Below, one piece after another: positions 1 to 8,025 of a stretch of DNA of 16,833 nucleotides. The DNA is from Candidatus Dojkabacteria bacterium (lineage in GTDB: Bacteria; Patescibacteriota; Dojkabacteria; GCA-002793355). The translations under genes and the position numbers were made by a program. Position 1 is the first letter of the stretch, and the number at the start of each line of letters is the position of its first letter. The notes under the pieces were generated by a model. It searched no databases, had not been told where the DNA came from, and saw nothing but the letters and a program-made list of their open reading frames with translations. The stretch lies in contig JALVLD010000021.1 of the NCBI GenBank assembly GCA_027033525.1, forward strand, positions 1 to 16,833, in the 5' to 3' direction.

Positions 1-18
1 AACAAAAGCCAAAGATAA

Positions 19-1962
19 ATGAATTTTGTAGGTGAGTTAAAAAAGGTTCAAAAATATTTACGTATAAGCTTGCAAGAAGCATTACAAAAGACAGTTAGCA
101 AAACTTTCCCCGACGTCAAAGAGTATGCTATTGAGCTTACCTATCCTAAATACTCTAAATTTGGTGATTATGCCACTAATATTGCCTTAAGTTTAGCCAA
201 GAAATTAAAAAACAATCCAATGGTAATAGCCGAGCAAATAGTTGCTAACTTAGATTTGCCTAAATTTGTAAAAAAAGTTCAAATTGAAAAACCTGGATTT
301 ATAAATATATTTCTAGATAGCAAACAAATATTAAAAAAAGAACTAGAAAATCTTACTAGAAATATAAAACACGGAAAAGCAAGCTTAAAAATAATTGTTG
401 AACATACTTCAGTAAACCCCAATAAAGCCTTACATGTTGGACATTTGCGAAATGCAGTTTTAGGAGATACTTTAGCTCGTTTGCTTGCAAATTATGTAGA
501 GCAAATAGAAATTCAAAATTATATAGATGATACAGGTTTACAAGTCGCAGATACCACAGCTGCGCTTAAATTGTATGGTGAGCAAAGAGATAAAAATGTG
601 CGCTTTGATTATTATTGCTGGGATATTTATGCAAAGTTTCACTCTGAGCTAAAGCAAGAAGATAAAGAGCCGCAATTGTCCAGATTGCGTCGGGAGGTTT
701 TAGAGCAAATAGAAAAACAACAAGGTGAGCATTATAAAGTTTCACAGGGGGTTGTGCATAAAATTTTAGACCATCATTTATCCGATTTAGCCAAACTAAA
801 CATTGAATACAATTTGCTTATTCATGAGCGTGATATTATTGGCTTTAAGCTTTGGGATTATGCTTTTAAACTTTTGCAAAAGTCTGGCAAGTTAAAATAT
901 TACGAAACTGGCGAATTTGCTGGTTGTTGGGTTTTTGAAAGTGAACATATGCCTCCTAAAATTTTGGTTAGAAGTAATGGAACTAAAGTTTATACAGCAA
1001 AAGATATTGCGTACCATTTATGGAAAATAGGAGCACTAGATTTTGATTTCTTGTATAGCCAGTGGCAAGGGAAATTATATGAAAATTCAAATTTAATTCA
1101 CACTGATCCTACAGGCAGTGAGATGCCAGATAAATTTGGGCATGCAGATAAAGTAATAAATGTTATAGATTATAGGCAAAGTTATCCTCAGCAAGTTGTA
1201 CGAGAAGCAGTTGAAGAAGTAACTGGTAAAAGCAATTTAATTTATCATTTAGCTTATGGTGTTGTAAATTTATCTAAAAATACGGCTTCCAGGTTAGGAA
1301 TTGATACCTCTGATGGCAAAAATGTATATGCTATGTCTGGTAGAAAAGGGGTCGGTATAAAAGCGTGGGATTTATACAATGCAGTTAAATCTGCTGTTTT
1401 GCAAAAAGTTAAAGAAACATACAAAGATAAAGCAGATACAATTGATGTAGATGCCATAACTACAGCTGCAATTAGATATCAACTTATAAGGTATACCGCA
1501 GCAAGAGATATTGTATTTGATATAGATGAAGCTACACAATTTGTAGGGAAAACAGGACCTTATTTGCAATATTCTTATGTGCGTGCTTTAAATATTTTGC
1601 GCAAATATACTAACTGCGAAGAAAAAGATAAAGCAATTAATGATATGAAGAACAAAATTGCAAAAAGCAATGTTAAGATCCCAGAAACAGAGTTAACCTC
1701 TGACATAAATGACTTAATAGTTCTTTTAACAAAACACCAAGAAGCATTATTAGATTCAGTATTAGCTATTGAACCAGCTGTATATGCAGAATATGCTTTT
1801 AATTTAGCTTCTGCTTTTAACTCTTTTTACGAGAAAGTGCATATTCTTTCAGAACAAGATAACACGAGGCAGTTGTTTTACATGACTCTCGTTTTTATGT
1901 TTTTAATGAATATGCGAAAAATATTTGGGAATTTAGGCATAATCCCAGTAGAGCGTATGTAA
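19..1962 (+). CDS. argS: Arginyl-tRNA synthetase (class I)
   Basis: This enzyme charges tRNA-Arg with arginine in the cytoplasm. The 647-residue protein has the ArgRS N-terminal domain (about residues 10-105) and a class I catalytic core. Its HIGH signature is HVGH at residues 139-142, followed by the ArgRS-typical NYIDDTGLQ at 167-175. The KMSKS-equivalent loop is MSGRKG at 439-444; loss of the first lysine is common in ArgRS. The C-terminal DALR anticodon-binding domain starts near residue 490 and ends in the family-typical VERM, so the protein is complete. An in-frame TAA lies directly before the ATG, so no upstream extension is possible. Only 18 bases of upstream sequence are visible, and they contain neither a TATAAT box nor a Shine-Dalgarno sequence. 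The next gene begins 23 bases after the stop. Confidence 0.97.
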   Translation: MNFVGELKKVQKYLRISLQEALQKTVSKTFPDVKEYAIELTYPKYSKFGDYATNIALSLAKKLKNNPMVIAEQIVANLDLPKFVKKVQIEKPGFINIFLDSKQILKKELENLTRNIKHGKASLKIIVEHTSVNPNKALHVGHLRNAVLGDTLARLLANYVEQIEIQNYIDDTGLQVADTTAALKLYGEQRDKNVRFDYYCWDIYAKFHSELKQEDKEPQLSRLRREVLEQIEKQQGEHYKVSQGVVHKILDHHLSDLAKLNIEYNLLIHERDIIGFKLWDYAFKLLQKSGKLKYYETGEFAGCWVFESEHMPPKILVRSNGTKVYTAKDIAYHLWKIGALDFDFLYSQWQGKLYENSNLIHTDPTGSEMPDKFGHADKVINVIDYRQSYPQQVVREAVEEVTGKSNLIYHLAYGVVNLSKNTASRLGIDTSDGKNVYAMSGRKGVGIKAWDLYNAVKSAVLQKVKETYKDKADTIDVDAITTAAIRYQLIRYTAARDIVFDIDEATQFVGKTGPYLQYSYVRALNILRKYTNCEEKDKAINDMKNKIAKSNVKIPETELTSDINDLIVLLTKHQEALLDSVLAIEPAVYAEYAFNLASAFNSFYEKVHILSEQDNTRQLFYMTLVFMFLMNMRKIFGNLGIIPVERM

Positions 1963-1971
1963 TAATTAAGG

Positions 1972-1980
1972 TGGTATAAT
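1972..1980 (+). promoter_or_regulatory. Extended -10 promoter before the ATP-grasp gene
   Basis: TGGTATAAT is a perfect extended -10 element. It ends 5 bases before the ATG at 1986, so transcription would begin at or beside the start codon. I see no clear -35 box; that region lies in the end of argS. An overlapping AAGGTGG at 1968-1974 resembles a Shine-Dalgarno sequence, 11 bases from the ATG, and could serve read-through mRNA from argS. Confidence 0.7.
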
Positions 1981-1985
1981 CCTAT

Positions 1986-2927
1986 ATGAATTTCTTAATT
2001 ATTGGTTTAAGGTCTGGCTACCATTTTGAGCGTTTGCAAGAAGAAGCTGAAAAAAGAGGGCATAAAGTGTTCGGCGCGTTGTCTAGTCAGCTTTATGCAA
2101 AATTTATACCAGGCAAAAAAGCAATATTTGGTATTAGAAAACTAGGAGTAAAACTTAGTGAGATTGATTTAATTTATACATGGACAATTTCGTATCCACG
2201 CAAGTGGGATTGGTTTGTGTTTCTTAAGTGGTATGTTGAGAAATATGGCGGAAAGGTTGTTTATAGCAAGTATGTAAATGATGCAACATGTGCAAATTTG
2301 TCGCCTGTATTAAATTATTGGAACGAACTTAAAAAGAGTGTTTTGCTTCCTCGCTCTTTGGCCTTTTATTCAGTAAACTCGATTAAAAAGGTCTTAAAAT
2401 TCTTTGATTTTCCTTTTATCGTGAAGATTTACAAAGAAGCCATGATGAGCCAAGGGCGTGGGGTGTTTTTAGTGCGTTCAAAAGAGGAATTGCGGCAAAT
2501 AGTAGAGAAATATCAGAAAGAGACAAGGCGTTTTATTGCACGTGAATATATTCCAAATAATGGAGATATCCGCGTTTTTGTAGTAGGGTATAAAGCAATA
2601 GCAGCTATGTATAGAATACCCAAAGAAGGGGAGTTCAGAAGCAACATTAGCCAAGGTGGTAGTGCAGAGCCAGTAGATCTAGAAAAAAATCAACAGCTTA
2701 AAGAAATAGCAGAAAAGGTAGCTAAAGCTACTGGAGTGGAAATCGCAGGAGTTGATATTATGTTGCATAAATATACAAAGACACCGTATGTTTTAGAAGT
2801 AAATCCAGGCCCGCAATTTAGAGGCATGGAAACATTAACAGGTGTAAATGTTGCAGAAAAGATCGTTAAATATTTTGAAAAATTAGTTGCACAAAAGAAG
2901 AAAACTGGGTTTCGGCTGTTTAAATAG
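1986..2927 (+). CDS. RimK/LysX-type ATP-grasp ligase
   Basis: This is an ATP-grasp enzyme of the RimK/LysX group, which joins a carboxylate to an amine through an acyl-phosphate. The 313-residue protein begins with a Rossmann-like pre-ATP-grasp half (about 1-115). The ATP-grasp fold follows: a nucleotide-binding lysine at 147, the glycine-containing loop SQGRGV at 155-160, E187, DIRVFVVG at 194-201, RSNISQGG at 218-225, GVDIM at 255-259, and the metal-binding EVNPGPQF at 271-278. All catalytic elements look intact. Known relatives add glutamate to ribosomal protein S6, cofactors or amino-group carrier proteins, but nothing here identifies the substrate. No carrier protein or lysine-biosynthesis gene is nearby. 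The DUF167 gene follows after 13 bases and is probably co-transcribed. Confidence 0.88.
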   Translation: MNFLIIGLRSGYHFERLQEEAEKRGHKVFGALSSQLYAKFIPGKKAIFGIRKLGVKLSEIDLIYTWTISYPRKWDWFVFLKWYVEKYGGKVVYSKYVNDATCANLSPVLNYWNELKKSVLLPRSLAFYSVNSIKKVLKFFDFPFIVKIYKEAMMSQGRGVFLVRSKEELRQIVEKYQKETRRFIAREYIPNNGDIRVFVVGYKAIAAMYRIPKEGEFRSNISQGGSAEPVDLEKNQQLKEIAEKVAKATGVEIAGVDIMLHKYTKTPYVLEVNPGPQFRGMETLTGVNVAEKIVKYFEKLVAQKKKTGFRLFK

Positions 2928-2940
2928 AGTTTAAATTGCC

Positions 2941-3207
2941 ATGTTTTTTGCTGTTTGCAAAGTAGTTCCTAATTCTAAAGTAAATAAAATACAAGAATTA
3001 CCGCTTAACAATCTACCTTCACAATTTAGTAAATGGAATCCCAAATATTTTCTAAAGGTACATTTAAAAGCTAAGCCCATAGAAGGCAAGGCAAATAAAA
3101 AATTAATTGATTTGCTAGCCCAAAGATTTAACGTAGGTTCTTCAGCAATTGAAATAACTACAGGACAAAAAGGCAGGTTGAAGGTGGTGAGGGTGAAAAA
3201 CAGTTAA
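2941..3207 (+). CDS. DUF167/YggU family protein
   Basis: This is a small 88-residue protein of the DUF167 (YggU, COG1872) family, whose biochemical role is not established. The family hallmarks are present: an N-terminal V-x-PNSK segment (residues 9-13), the central KAKPIEGKANKKLIDLLA stretch (about 44-61), and a C-terminal TGQKGRLKVVRV segment. Family members are usually 70-110 residues long, so this one is complete. An in-frame TAA at 2932-2934 blocks any upstream start. There is no Shine-Dalgarno sequence and only a poor -10-like TTTAAA at 2930-2935. It is therefore probably expressed from the ATP-grasp promoter. Confidence 0.88.
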   Translation: MFFAVCKVVPNSKVNKIQELPLNNLPSQFSKWNPKYFLKVHLKAKPIEGKANKKLIDLLAQRFNVGSSAIEITTGQKGRLKVVRVKNS

Positions 3208-3214
3208 GCATCCG

Positions 3215-3223
3215 TGATATAAT
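3215..3223 (+). promoter_or_regulatory. Extended -10 promoter before the 499-residue gene
   Basis: TGATATAAT is a perfect extended -10 element just after the DUF167 stop. Unlike the other promoters here, it lies 28 bases before the annotated ATG at 3252. It predicts a short leader of about 20 bases, which contains AAGG at 3234-3237. A second, weaker match, TGCTATAAG, lies at 3228-3236. Confidence 0.6.
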
Positions 3224-3251
3224 AAGATGCTATAAGGTAACAAACATTGCA

Positions 3252-4751
3252 ATGTTAGAGGATACGGCTGAGAAGCTAGCATTTTTATATCCGCAATCTC
3301 AAAGTTTGGGTACAGTAACTACACTAGCCCGAACTAACCCGTGGTATACTTCGGAAACGACCGGTGTGTTAAACCGGTTAAGTATCTTAAACGGTTGTGA
3401 TAGAGTAAATTGTAGTAACCAGGAGATTGCGTTAAGTCTGTATGATTACAGATTTGCATCAGTGAGTTCTCACCTTCTAGATGAGATAATTGCGGAGCGT
3501 GAAAACGATCCTAGAAGGAAAGGTTCGTTCTGGTATGAACGGATCTGGAGGACAAGAGGAGCGACCATTTATAGATGTGGCGAATCACGAAGAGCGATAA
3601 ATACATACAGTTTTGATTTTAGGGGAATAGATACCTTTGCTTTTACAGATGATGCAGAGCTCTTGTTCTATGTGCCGAATAAAGCCGCAATCATTGCAAC
3701 GGCTGGTTTGATGGATGCAGTAGGAGATCAGTTAGGAGGAAGTGACCAAGTTGGTAGTTCTTCTTTAAAGCCTGAGGAAGTTGATTTGCTTATTGCAGTA
3801 GCACGCCTTCAAAAACTGGCGAGTCTGGTGACTGAAAGTATTATTGTTGATGGGGAGAACGGTTGGAAAATTGAGGATTTCTCCGAGTTTAGCACTGTTC
3901 GTTTATTTTTGCACTCATTGATAAATGCGAGGCGTAGAATAAACCAACAAAATTGGCAAAAATACGGTCCTATTTTAGCTGAAGCATATTTGCAAATAAC
4001 AACCAAATTAAACGATGAACAAATTACACAATTAATGCAGGAATTTATGGAGCAGGTTTTTGCTCAAGGGACCGCTGTACCAAAAGAAACACCGCAAACG
4101 CCTGAAGATTCTTTGCAGTTTTCTTACGACTGGGCTAAATTGCGTGCTCGCTTCAAATTATATGAAAGGATTGGCTATATGGTAACAGCACTCAACTTAT
4201 TAGATGAAGTTAGAATGCGAGGTGTAGAAGAGTTGCCGAAAGAATTAAAACAAATAATGCCACATTTAACATTGGATGTATTTAAAGAGTTAGATGCATA
4301 TGCTGTTGCAAGGTTGGAAGAGGTGCAAAATGCTTCAATAACGCCTCCTACAGAGGCCCCTCAGAAAGCAGGTAGATTTGACAGAATAAAGGCTAAAGTA
4401 GGAAACAGACTAAGAATTCTTAGGGAGCGTGTAAGACGCAGACCAATTGGTGAAGGGGGAGATGAGTTATCGGGCTTAAAATCTCTAATGGACAGCTATT
4501 TAGCAGTTCAATCTGTAGATGAAATAAAGCAGCGTATTTATCTGTTTCGAGCCATGGCACTAATACGTAATGTATTTGATCATCAGCTAGAAGCATTGGG
4601 TAGGGAAATGGGGCAACGAATTCCATCGGTTAATGCGTTTTTTGGTAATGGGGAATTTATTGACCGCATTGCATGGTTTAACAGTCAGTTTGTACCGGTA
4701 CCTAACCCTAGTTACTTAGAAAAATTACGTGCAGCTTGGGGCGGCGACTAG
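3252..4751 (+). CDS. Unrecognised 499-residue soluble protein
   Basis: I do not recognise this protein. It has no signal peptide, no clear membrane segment and no catalytic motif that I can name. The N-terminal 150 residues are mixed, with a cysteine pair at 49 and 54 and an aromatic/arginine-rich stretch (about 94-125). From about residue 175 it becomes mostly helical in character. Two likely linkers break it up: PKETPQTPEDS at 277-287, and a proline-containing segment at 363-370 that leads into a strongly basic patch at 374-398 (RVRRRP at its end). The basic patch could contact nucleic acid, but that is only inference. The ATG at 3252 is the first plausible start after the promoter. It sits alone between the DUF167 gene and gatC, each with its own promoter. 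By eye its base composition is richer in G+C in places than gatA or gatB. Confidence 0.85.
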   Translation: MLEDTAEKLAFLYPQSQSLGTVTTLARTNPWYTSETTGVLNRLSILNGCDRVNCSNQEIALSLYDYRFASVSSHLLDEIIAERENDPRRKGSFWYERIWRTRGATIYRCGESRRAINTYSFDFRGIDTFAFTDDAELLFYVPNKAAIIATAGLMDAVGDQLGGSDQVGSSSLKPEEVDLLIAVARLQKLASLVTESIIVDGENGWKIEDFSEFSTVRLFLHSLINARRRINQQNWQKYGPILAEAYLQITTKLNDEQITQLMQEFMEQVFAQGTAVPKETPQTPEDSLQFSYDWAKLRARFKLYERIGYMVTALNLLDEVRMRGVEELPKELKQIMPHLTLDVFKELDAYAVARLEEVQNASITPPTEAPQKAGRFDRIKAKVGNRLRILRERVRRRPIGEGGDELSGLKSLMDSYLAVQSVDEIKQRIYLFRAMALIRNVFDHQLEALGREMGQRIPSVNAFFGNGEFIDRIAWFNSQFVPVPNPSYLEKLRAAWGGD

Positions 4752-4840
4752 TGCGGAAAAGTTTAGACTTGGACTATTGTGTTTAACGTTAAGTCGTTTG
4801 TGTAACTCCAGGTGCCCGCTTACATCTCTAATGCATAATA

Positions 4841-4869
4841 TTAACTCCCACCTAATTCCTTGCTATAAT
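4841..4869 (+). promoter_or_regulatory. Promoter of the gatCAB operon
   Basis: A -35 box TTAACT (4841-4846) lies 17 bases before an extended -10, TGCTATAAT (4861-4869; hexamer 4864-4869). The -10 ends 5 bases before the gatC ATG, predicting a leaderless transcript. This is the most complete promoter in the window. The 123-base gap upstream also holds a 10-bp palindrome, TTAACGTTAA (4783-4792), too far upstream to assign a role. Confidence 0.75.
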
Positions 4870-4874
4870 ACCCT

Positions 4875-5165
4875 ATGCAAGTTTCAGACAAATTAATTGA
4901 ACTTTTGGCAAAACTTTCAAAATTGCAGCTTTCAGATAAAGAAAGGGAATTATACGCCGCGCAGTTAAAAGAAATCATCAAATATATTTCAAAGATAAAA
5001 TCCTTTGATACAAAAGGTGCTAAGCCTGTGTATCATACAAATATTTCTGAGCTTGCACCTAGAGAAGATAAACAAGAAAATGCGCGAATGCTTTCAAAGA
5101 AAAAAGCACTTGCTAATGCAAAACGCGTGCAAGATGATCAATTTGTGGTAGATGCAATACTTTAA
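4875..5165 (+). CDS. gatC: Asp/Glu-tRNA amidotransferase subunit C
   Basis: GatC is the small subunit that wraps around GatA and holds the GatA-GatB interface in the GatCAB tRNA-dependent amidotransferase. The 96-residue length is typical. Recognisable features are LAKLSKLQLSDKE (residues 11-23), the helix continuing through IIKYISKIKSFDT, the conserved PVYH (46-49), LAPRED (56-61), and the C-terminal ALANAKRVQDDQFVV. The start is supported by the -10 box ending 5 bases upstream; no Shine-Dalgarno sequence is present. It is the first gene of the operon, with gatA starting 15 bases after its stop. Confidence 0.94.
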   Translation: MQVSDKLIELLAKLSKLQLSDKERELYAAQLKEIIKYISKIKSFDTKGAKPVYHTNISELAPREDKQENARMLSKKKALANAKRVQDDQFVVDAIL

Positions 5166-5180
5166 ATAAAAATAATTATT

Positions 5181-6617
5181 ATGCAAAATTGGGATTTAAA
5201 AACAATTTTAGCTAAATTAGATAAAGGTGAGATATCTTCCACAGAGTTAGTGCAATATTATTTAGATCGCATAAAAAAAACAGACGTGAAACTAAATAGT
5301 TTCATAAGCTTAAGACCCAAAGAAGAGATTTTAAAAGAAGCAAAAGAAGCTGATAAACAGCGAGCCAGTGGTAAAGTTAGAAAATTAACCGGAGTCCCCA
5401 TAGGTTTAAAAGATAATTTTTTAGCAGAAGGGACACGTACAACAGCCGCAAGTAAAGTATTAGACAATTTTGTAGCACCATACGATGCAACTGCAGTTGC
5501 TCGTTTAAAAAACGAAGGTGCGATTATTATTGGCAAGTTAAATATGGATGCATGGGCGCATGGCTCAAGTGGTGAAAATAGTGATTATGGTCCTACGCGC
5601 AATCCATGGCATTTGGATTATACTCCTGGTGGTAGTTCTAGTGGGCCTGCAACTGCAATTGCTGCAGATTTAGTGCCTATTGCAACAGGTACAGATACTG
5701 GTGGTTCTATTAGGCTGCCTGCAGCCTTTACAGGCGTTGTGGGAATAAAACCAACTTATGGACGGGTTTCCAGATATGGCACAGTTGCTATGGCAAGTTC
5801 AACCGATTCTATTGGGCATTTTTCTAAAACAGTTTGGGATAATGCTTATATTTTAAGCATTACAGCTGGACACGATAAATATGATGCTACTACAAGCAAA
5901 GTAGAAGTACCACCTTATCATGAGTTATTAGATAAGTTAGATCCAAAAGATTTAAAGGTTGGCATAGTTAAGGAATTTTTTGACGAAAATATTATAGATT
6001 CAGTTGTGCTTGCAAAAACAGAACAAGCAATAAAAGAGCTTGAGAAGAAAGGCGCTACAATAAAAACAGTTTCAATAAAAAATATAGAGCGGGGACTTGA
6101 GCTTTATTATATTTTAATGAGTGCAGAAGTAGCTTCTAACTTAGCAAGATACGATGGCATCCGTTATGGTAACGATAGAACTTATTTTGGCCAAGAAGCT
6201 AAAAGGCGCATTATGTTGGGAACTTATGTGCTTTCGGATGTTATTCCGGGTAAAGGTTTAGAAACCACATATGCTAAAGTTGCTATGGCTCGTGGTTATT
6301 TGCAACAAGAATTTAAAAAAGCATTTAAAGAAGTTGACGTATTACTTACTCCAGTATCACCAACCCTACCATTTAAATTAGGTTCAAAAACAGGAGATCC
6401 CTTACAAATGTATATGTCGGACTTACTTACAGTTACATTTAGTATTGTCGGAGTGCCAGGTTTAGTTGTTCCTATTGGTACTGCTACAAATAAAGAAAAT
6501 GTTAAATTACCAGTGGGAATTCAGATAATTGGGCCTAATTTTTCTGAAACACTTTTATACCAAGTAGGCAAACTTTTAGAAAAACCAGAAATTTTAAATG
6601 AAATAAATCTAACATAA
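5181..6617 (+). CDS. gatA: Asp/Glu-tRNA amidotransferase subunit A
   Basis: GatA is the amidase subunit. It releases ammonia from glutamine and passes it to GatB, which amidates misacylated Glu-tRNA(Gln) and/or Asp-tRNA(Asn). The 478-residue protein has the complete amidase-signature core. The catalytic triad is Lys77 (in GVPIGLKDN), Ser152 (in TPGGSSSGP) and nucleophile Ser176 (in TDTGGSIR). The 24-residue spacing between the two serines matches characterised GatA. The block VVGIKPTYGRVSRYG (187-201) is the classic glutaminase/amidase consensus. One variation is SSSGP where most GatA have SSGGS. No Shine-Dalgarno sequence or -10 box lies in the 15-base gap after gatC, so it depends on the gatC promoter. 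Confidence 0.97.
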   Translation: MQNWDLKTILAKLDKGEISSTELVQYYLDRIKKTDVKLNSFISLRPKEEILKEAKEADKQRASGKVRKLTGVPIGLKDNFLAEGTRTTAASKVLDNFVAPYDATAVARLKNEGAIIIGKLNMDAWAHGSSGENSDYGPTRNPWHLDYTPGGSSSGPATAIAADLVPIATGTDTGGSIRLPAAFTGVVGIKPTYGRVSRYGTVAMASSTDSIGHFSKTVWDNAYILSITAGHDKYDATTSKVEVPPYHELLDKLDPKDLKVGIVKEFFDENIIDSVVLAKTEQAIKELEKKGATIKTVSIKNIERGLELYYILMSAEVASNLARYDGIRYGNDRTYFGQEAKRRIMLGTYVLSDVIPGKGLETTYAKVAMARGYLQQEFKKAFKEVDVLLTPVSPTLPFKLGSKTGDPLQMYMSDLLTVTFSIVGVPGLVVPIGTATNKENVKLPVGIQIIGPNFSETLLYQVGKLLEKPEILNEINLT

Positions 6618-6622
6618 GGTTT

Positions 6623-7954
6623 ATGACTGCAGTTTTTGATGTTAAAAAACTAAAAGAAAAATATGAGTTAGTTTTAGGATTTGAGGTGCATGTAGAGCTT
6701 AGAACACAAAGCAAAATGTTTTGCGAATGTCCAGCTTGGCATTTTGAAGTAGAACCAAATACTAATGTATGCCCGGTGTGTTTAGGGCTTCCAGGTGCTT
6801 TGCCTGTACCTAACAAACAAGCTTTAGAATGGACAATTTTACTTGCAAGTGCTTTAAATTGCAAAATAAATAAATATCAACAATTTGATAGAAAGCATTA
6901 TTTTTATCCAGATTTGCCCAAAGGCTATCAAATAACTCAATTTTATTTCCCAGCTGGTGAACATGGTTATTTAGAAATAGATGGCGAGAAAATTAGAATA
7001 AGAAGAGTACACTTAGAAGAAGATACGGGCAAGTTAATACATAAAGATGGAGTTTCTATGGTTAATTTTAATCGTTCTGGAGTACCTCTTATAGAAATAG
7101 TTACAGAACCAGATTTTAAAACCCCAGAACAAGCAAAAGCATTTTTAAAAATGTTGCATTTAATAGTTAGATATCTTGGTATTTCTGACGCAGATTTAGA
7201 AAAAGGCAGCATGCGTTTGGAACCCAATATTTCTGTAAGACTCAAAGGTGAGACTAAGTTACCAGATTACAAAGTAGAAGTTAAAAATATTAATTCATTT
7301 AATTTTGCAGTTAAAGCAATAGAATATGAATTTATTCGCCAAGCTAAATTGCTTGAGCAAGGAATTACACCTGAGCAAGAAACCAGAGGTTTTGATCCGG
7401 CTTCCGGTAAAACAAGGGCTCAACGTCGCAAAGAAGTTGCAACCGATTATAGATATTTACCAGATCCAGATATACCGCCAATTAAGTTTACAGACGAAGA
7501 GATTAGTAAAATTATTGCAGACAGGCCAGAATTACCATATGAGCGACTTGTAAGATATTTAAACATGAGGATTCGCAAAGATGCTGCAATGTTTTTAATT
7601 TTTAATAAACAAATTGCAGATGGTTTTGATAAGCTAATTAGCAAAGAAAAAGGACTCGATGCAAATAAGTTTGCTGTATTTTTATCTAATGTACCAGAAA
7701 CTAAACGTAATAAATCAGTAGAAGAGCTTTTGGCAGAATTTAAAGCTAAAACCCAAAAAGATACTTTAGATAAAGCAACAGTTACTAAGTTAGTAGCTGA
7801 AGTTATGGCCGAAAATCCAAAAGCAGTAGATGATTATAAAAAAGGCAAGCAAAATGCTATTCAGTTTTTACTCGGCCAGTTTATGCGAAAAATTAGAAGA
7901 CGTGTTGAAGTAGGCCCTATTGTTGAGGAGTTTAGAAAACAACTAAGTAAATAG
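6623..7954 (+). CDS. gatB: Asp/Glu-tRNA amidotransferase subunit B
   Basis: GatB binds the misacylated tRNA and carries out the ATP-dependent activation and amidation. It has an N-terminal cradle with GFEVHVEL near residue 19, an intact zinc site (C34, C36, C52, C55, in CEC and CPVC), HLEEDTGK, and FNRSGVPLIEIVTEPD. A YqeY-like C-terminal tail follows (about 295-443). At 443 residues it is shorter than the usual 470-480. Two conserved blocks differ: the usual RCDANVS reads MRLEPNIS, and the tail's MKxTxGKAxP segment reads MRKIRRRVEVGPI. Both look like lineage drift rather than damage, because the rest is well conserved. It starts 5 bases after gatA; AAGG at 6616-6619 is too close to the ATG to be a normal Shine-Dalgarno sequence. 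Confidence 0.96.
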   Translation: MTAVFDVKKLKEKYELVLGFEVHVELRTQSKMFCECPAWHFEVEPNTNVCPVCLGLPGALPVPNKQALEWTILLASALNCKINKYQQFDRKHYFYPDLPKGYQITQFYFPAGEHGYLEIDGEKIRIRRVHLEEDTGKLIHKDGVSMVNFNRSGVPLIEIVTEPDFKTPEQAKAFLKMLHLIVRYLGISDADLEKGSMRLEPNISVRLKGETKLPDYKVEVKNINSFNFAVKAIEYEFIRQAKLLEQGITPEQETRGFDPASGKTRAQRRKEVATDYRYLPDPDIPPIKFTDEEISKIIADRPELPYERLVRYLNMRIRKDAAMFLIFNKQIADGFDKLISKEKGLDANKFAVFLSNVPETKRNKSVEELLAEFKAKTQKDTLDKATVTKLVAEVMAENPKAVDDYKKGKQNAIQFLLGQFMRKIRRRVEVGPIVEEFRKQLSK

Positions 7955-7966
7955 CCCTGAGGTTTA

Positions 7967-7995
7967 CCTGTACATGTTTGGTGAAGGTGTACAGG
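7967..7995. promoter_or_regulatory. Inverted repeat between gatB and the 396-residue gene
   Basis: Perfect 8-bp arms, CCTGTACA (7967-7974) and TGTACAGG (7988-7995), flank a 13-base loop. It begins 12 bases after the gatB stop and reaches the -35 position of the next promoter. There is no T-run after it, so it is not a standard intrinsic terminator. It could be an operator or an mRNA 3'-end structure. Confidence 0.5.
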
Positions 7996-8014
7996 CGTTG
8001 GGAGTAAGGCAATG

Positions 8015-8020
8015 TATAAT
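8015..8020 (+). promoter_or_regulatory. -10 box before the 396-residue gene
   Basis: A perfect TATAAT, directly preceded by TG, ends 5 bases before the ATG at 8026. The five spacer bases are all T. No clear -35 box is visible; the right arm of the inverted repeat 7967-7995 covers that position. Confidence 0.65.
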
Positions 8021-8025
8021 TTTTT

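Noticed and set aside
3227..3235. A two-codon reading frame (ATG CTA TAA) just after the -10 box of the 499-residue gene.
   Set aside because: The ATG is only 3 bases after the hexamer, too close for it to be transcribed reliably, and such a short frame arises easily by chance.
4766..4795. A weak hairpin, GACTT (4766-4770) with AAGTC (4791-4795), and the palindrome TTAACGTTAA (4783-4792) between the 499-residue gene and gatC.
   Set aside because: Five base pairs across a 20-base loop is not convincing, there is no T-run, and the palindrome is far from the gatC promoter.
5258..5536. Open frame on the - strand inside gatA, and similar frames opposite argS, gatB, proS and other genes.
   Set aside because: They lie within strongly conserved genes, have no promoter or ribosome site, and their translations show no family features.
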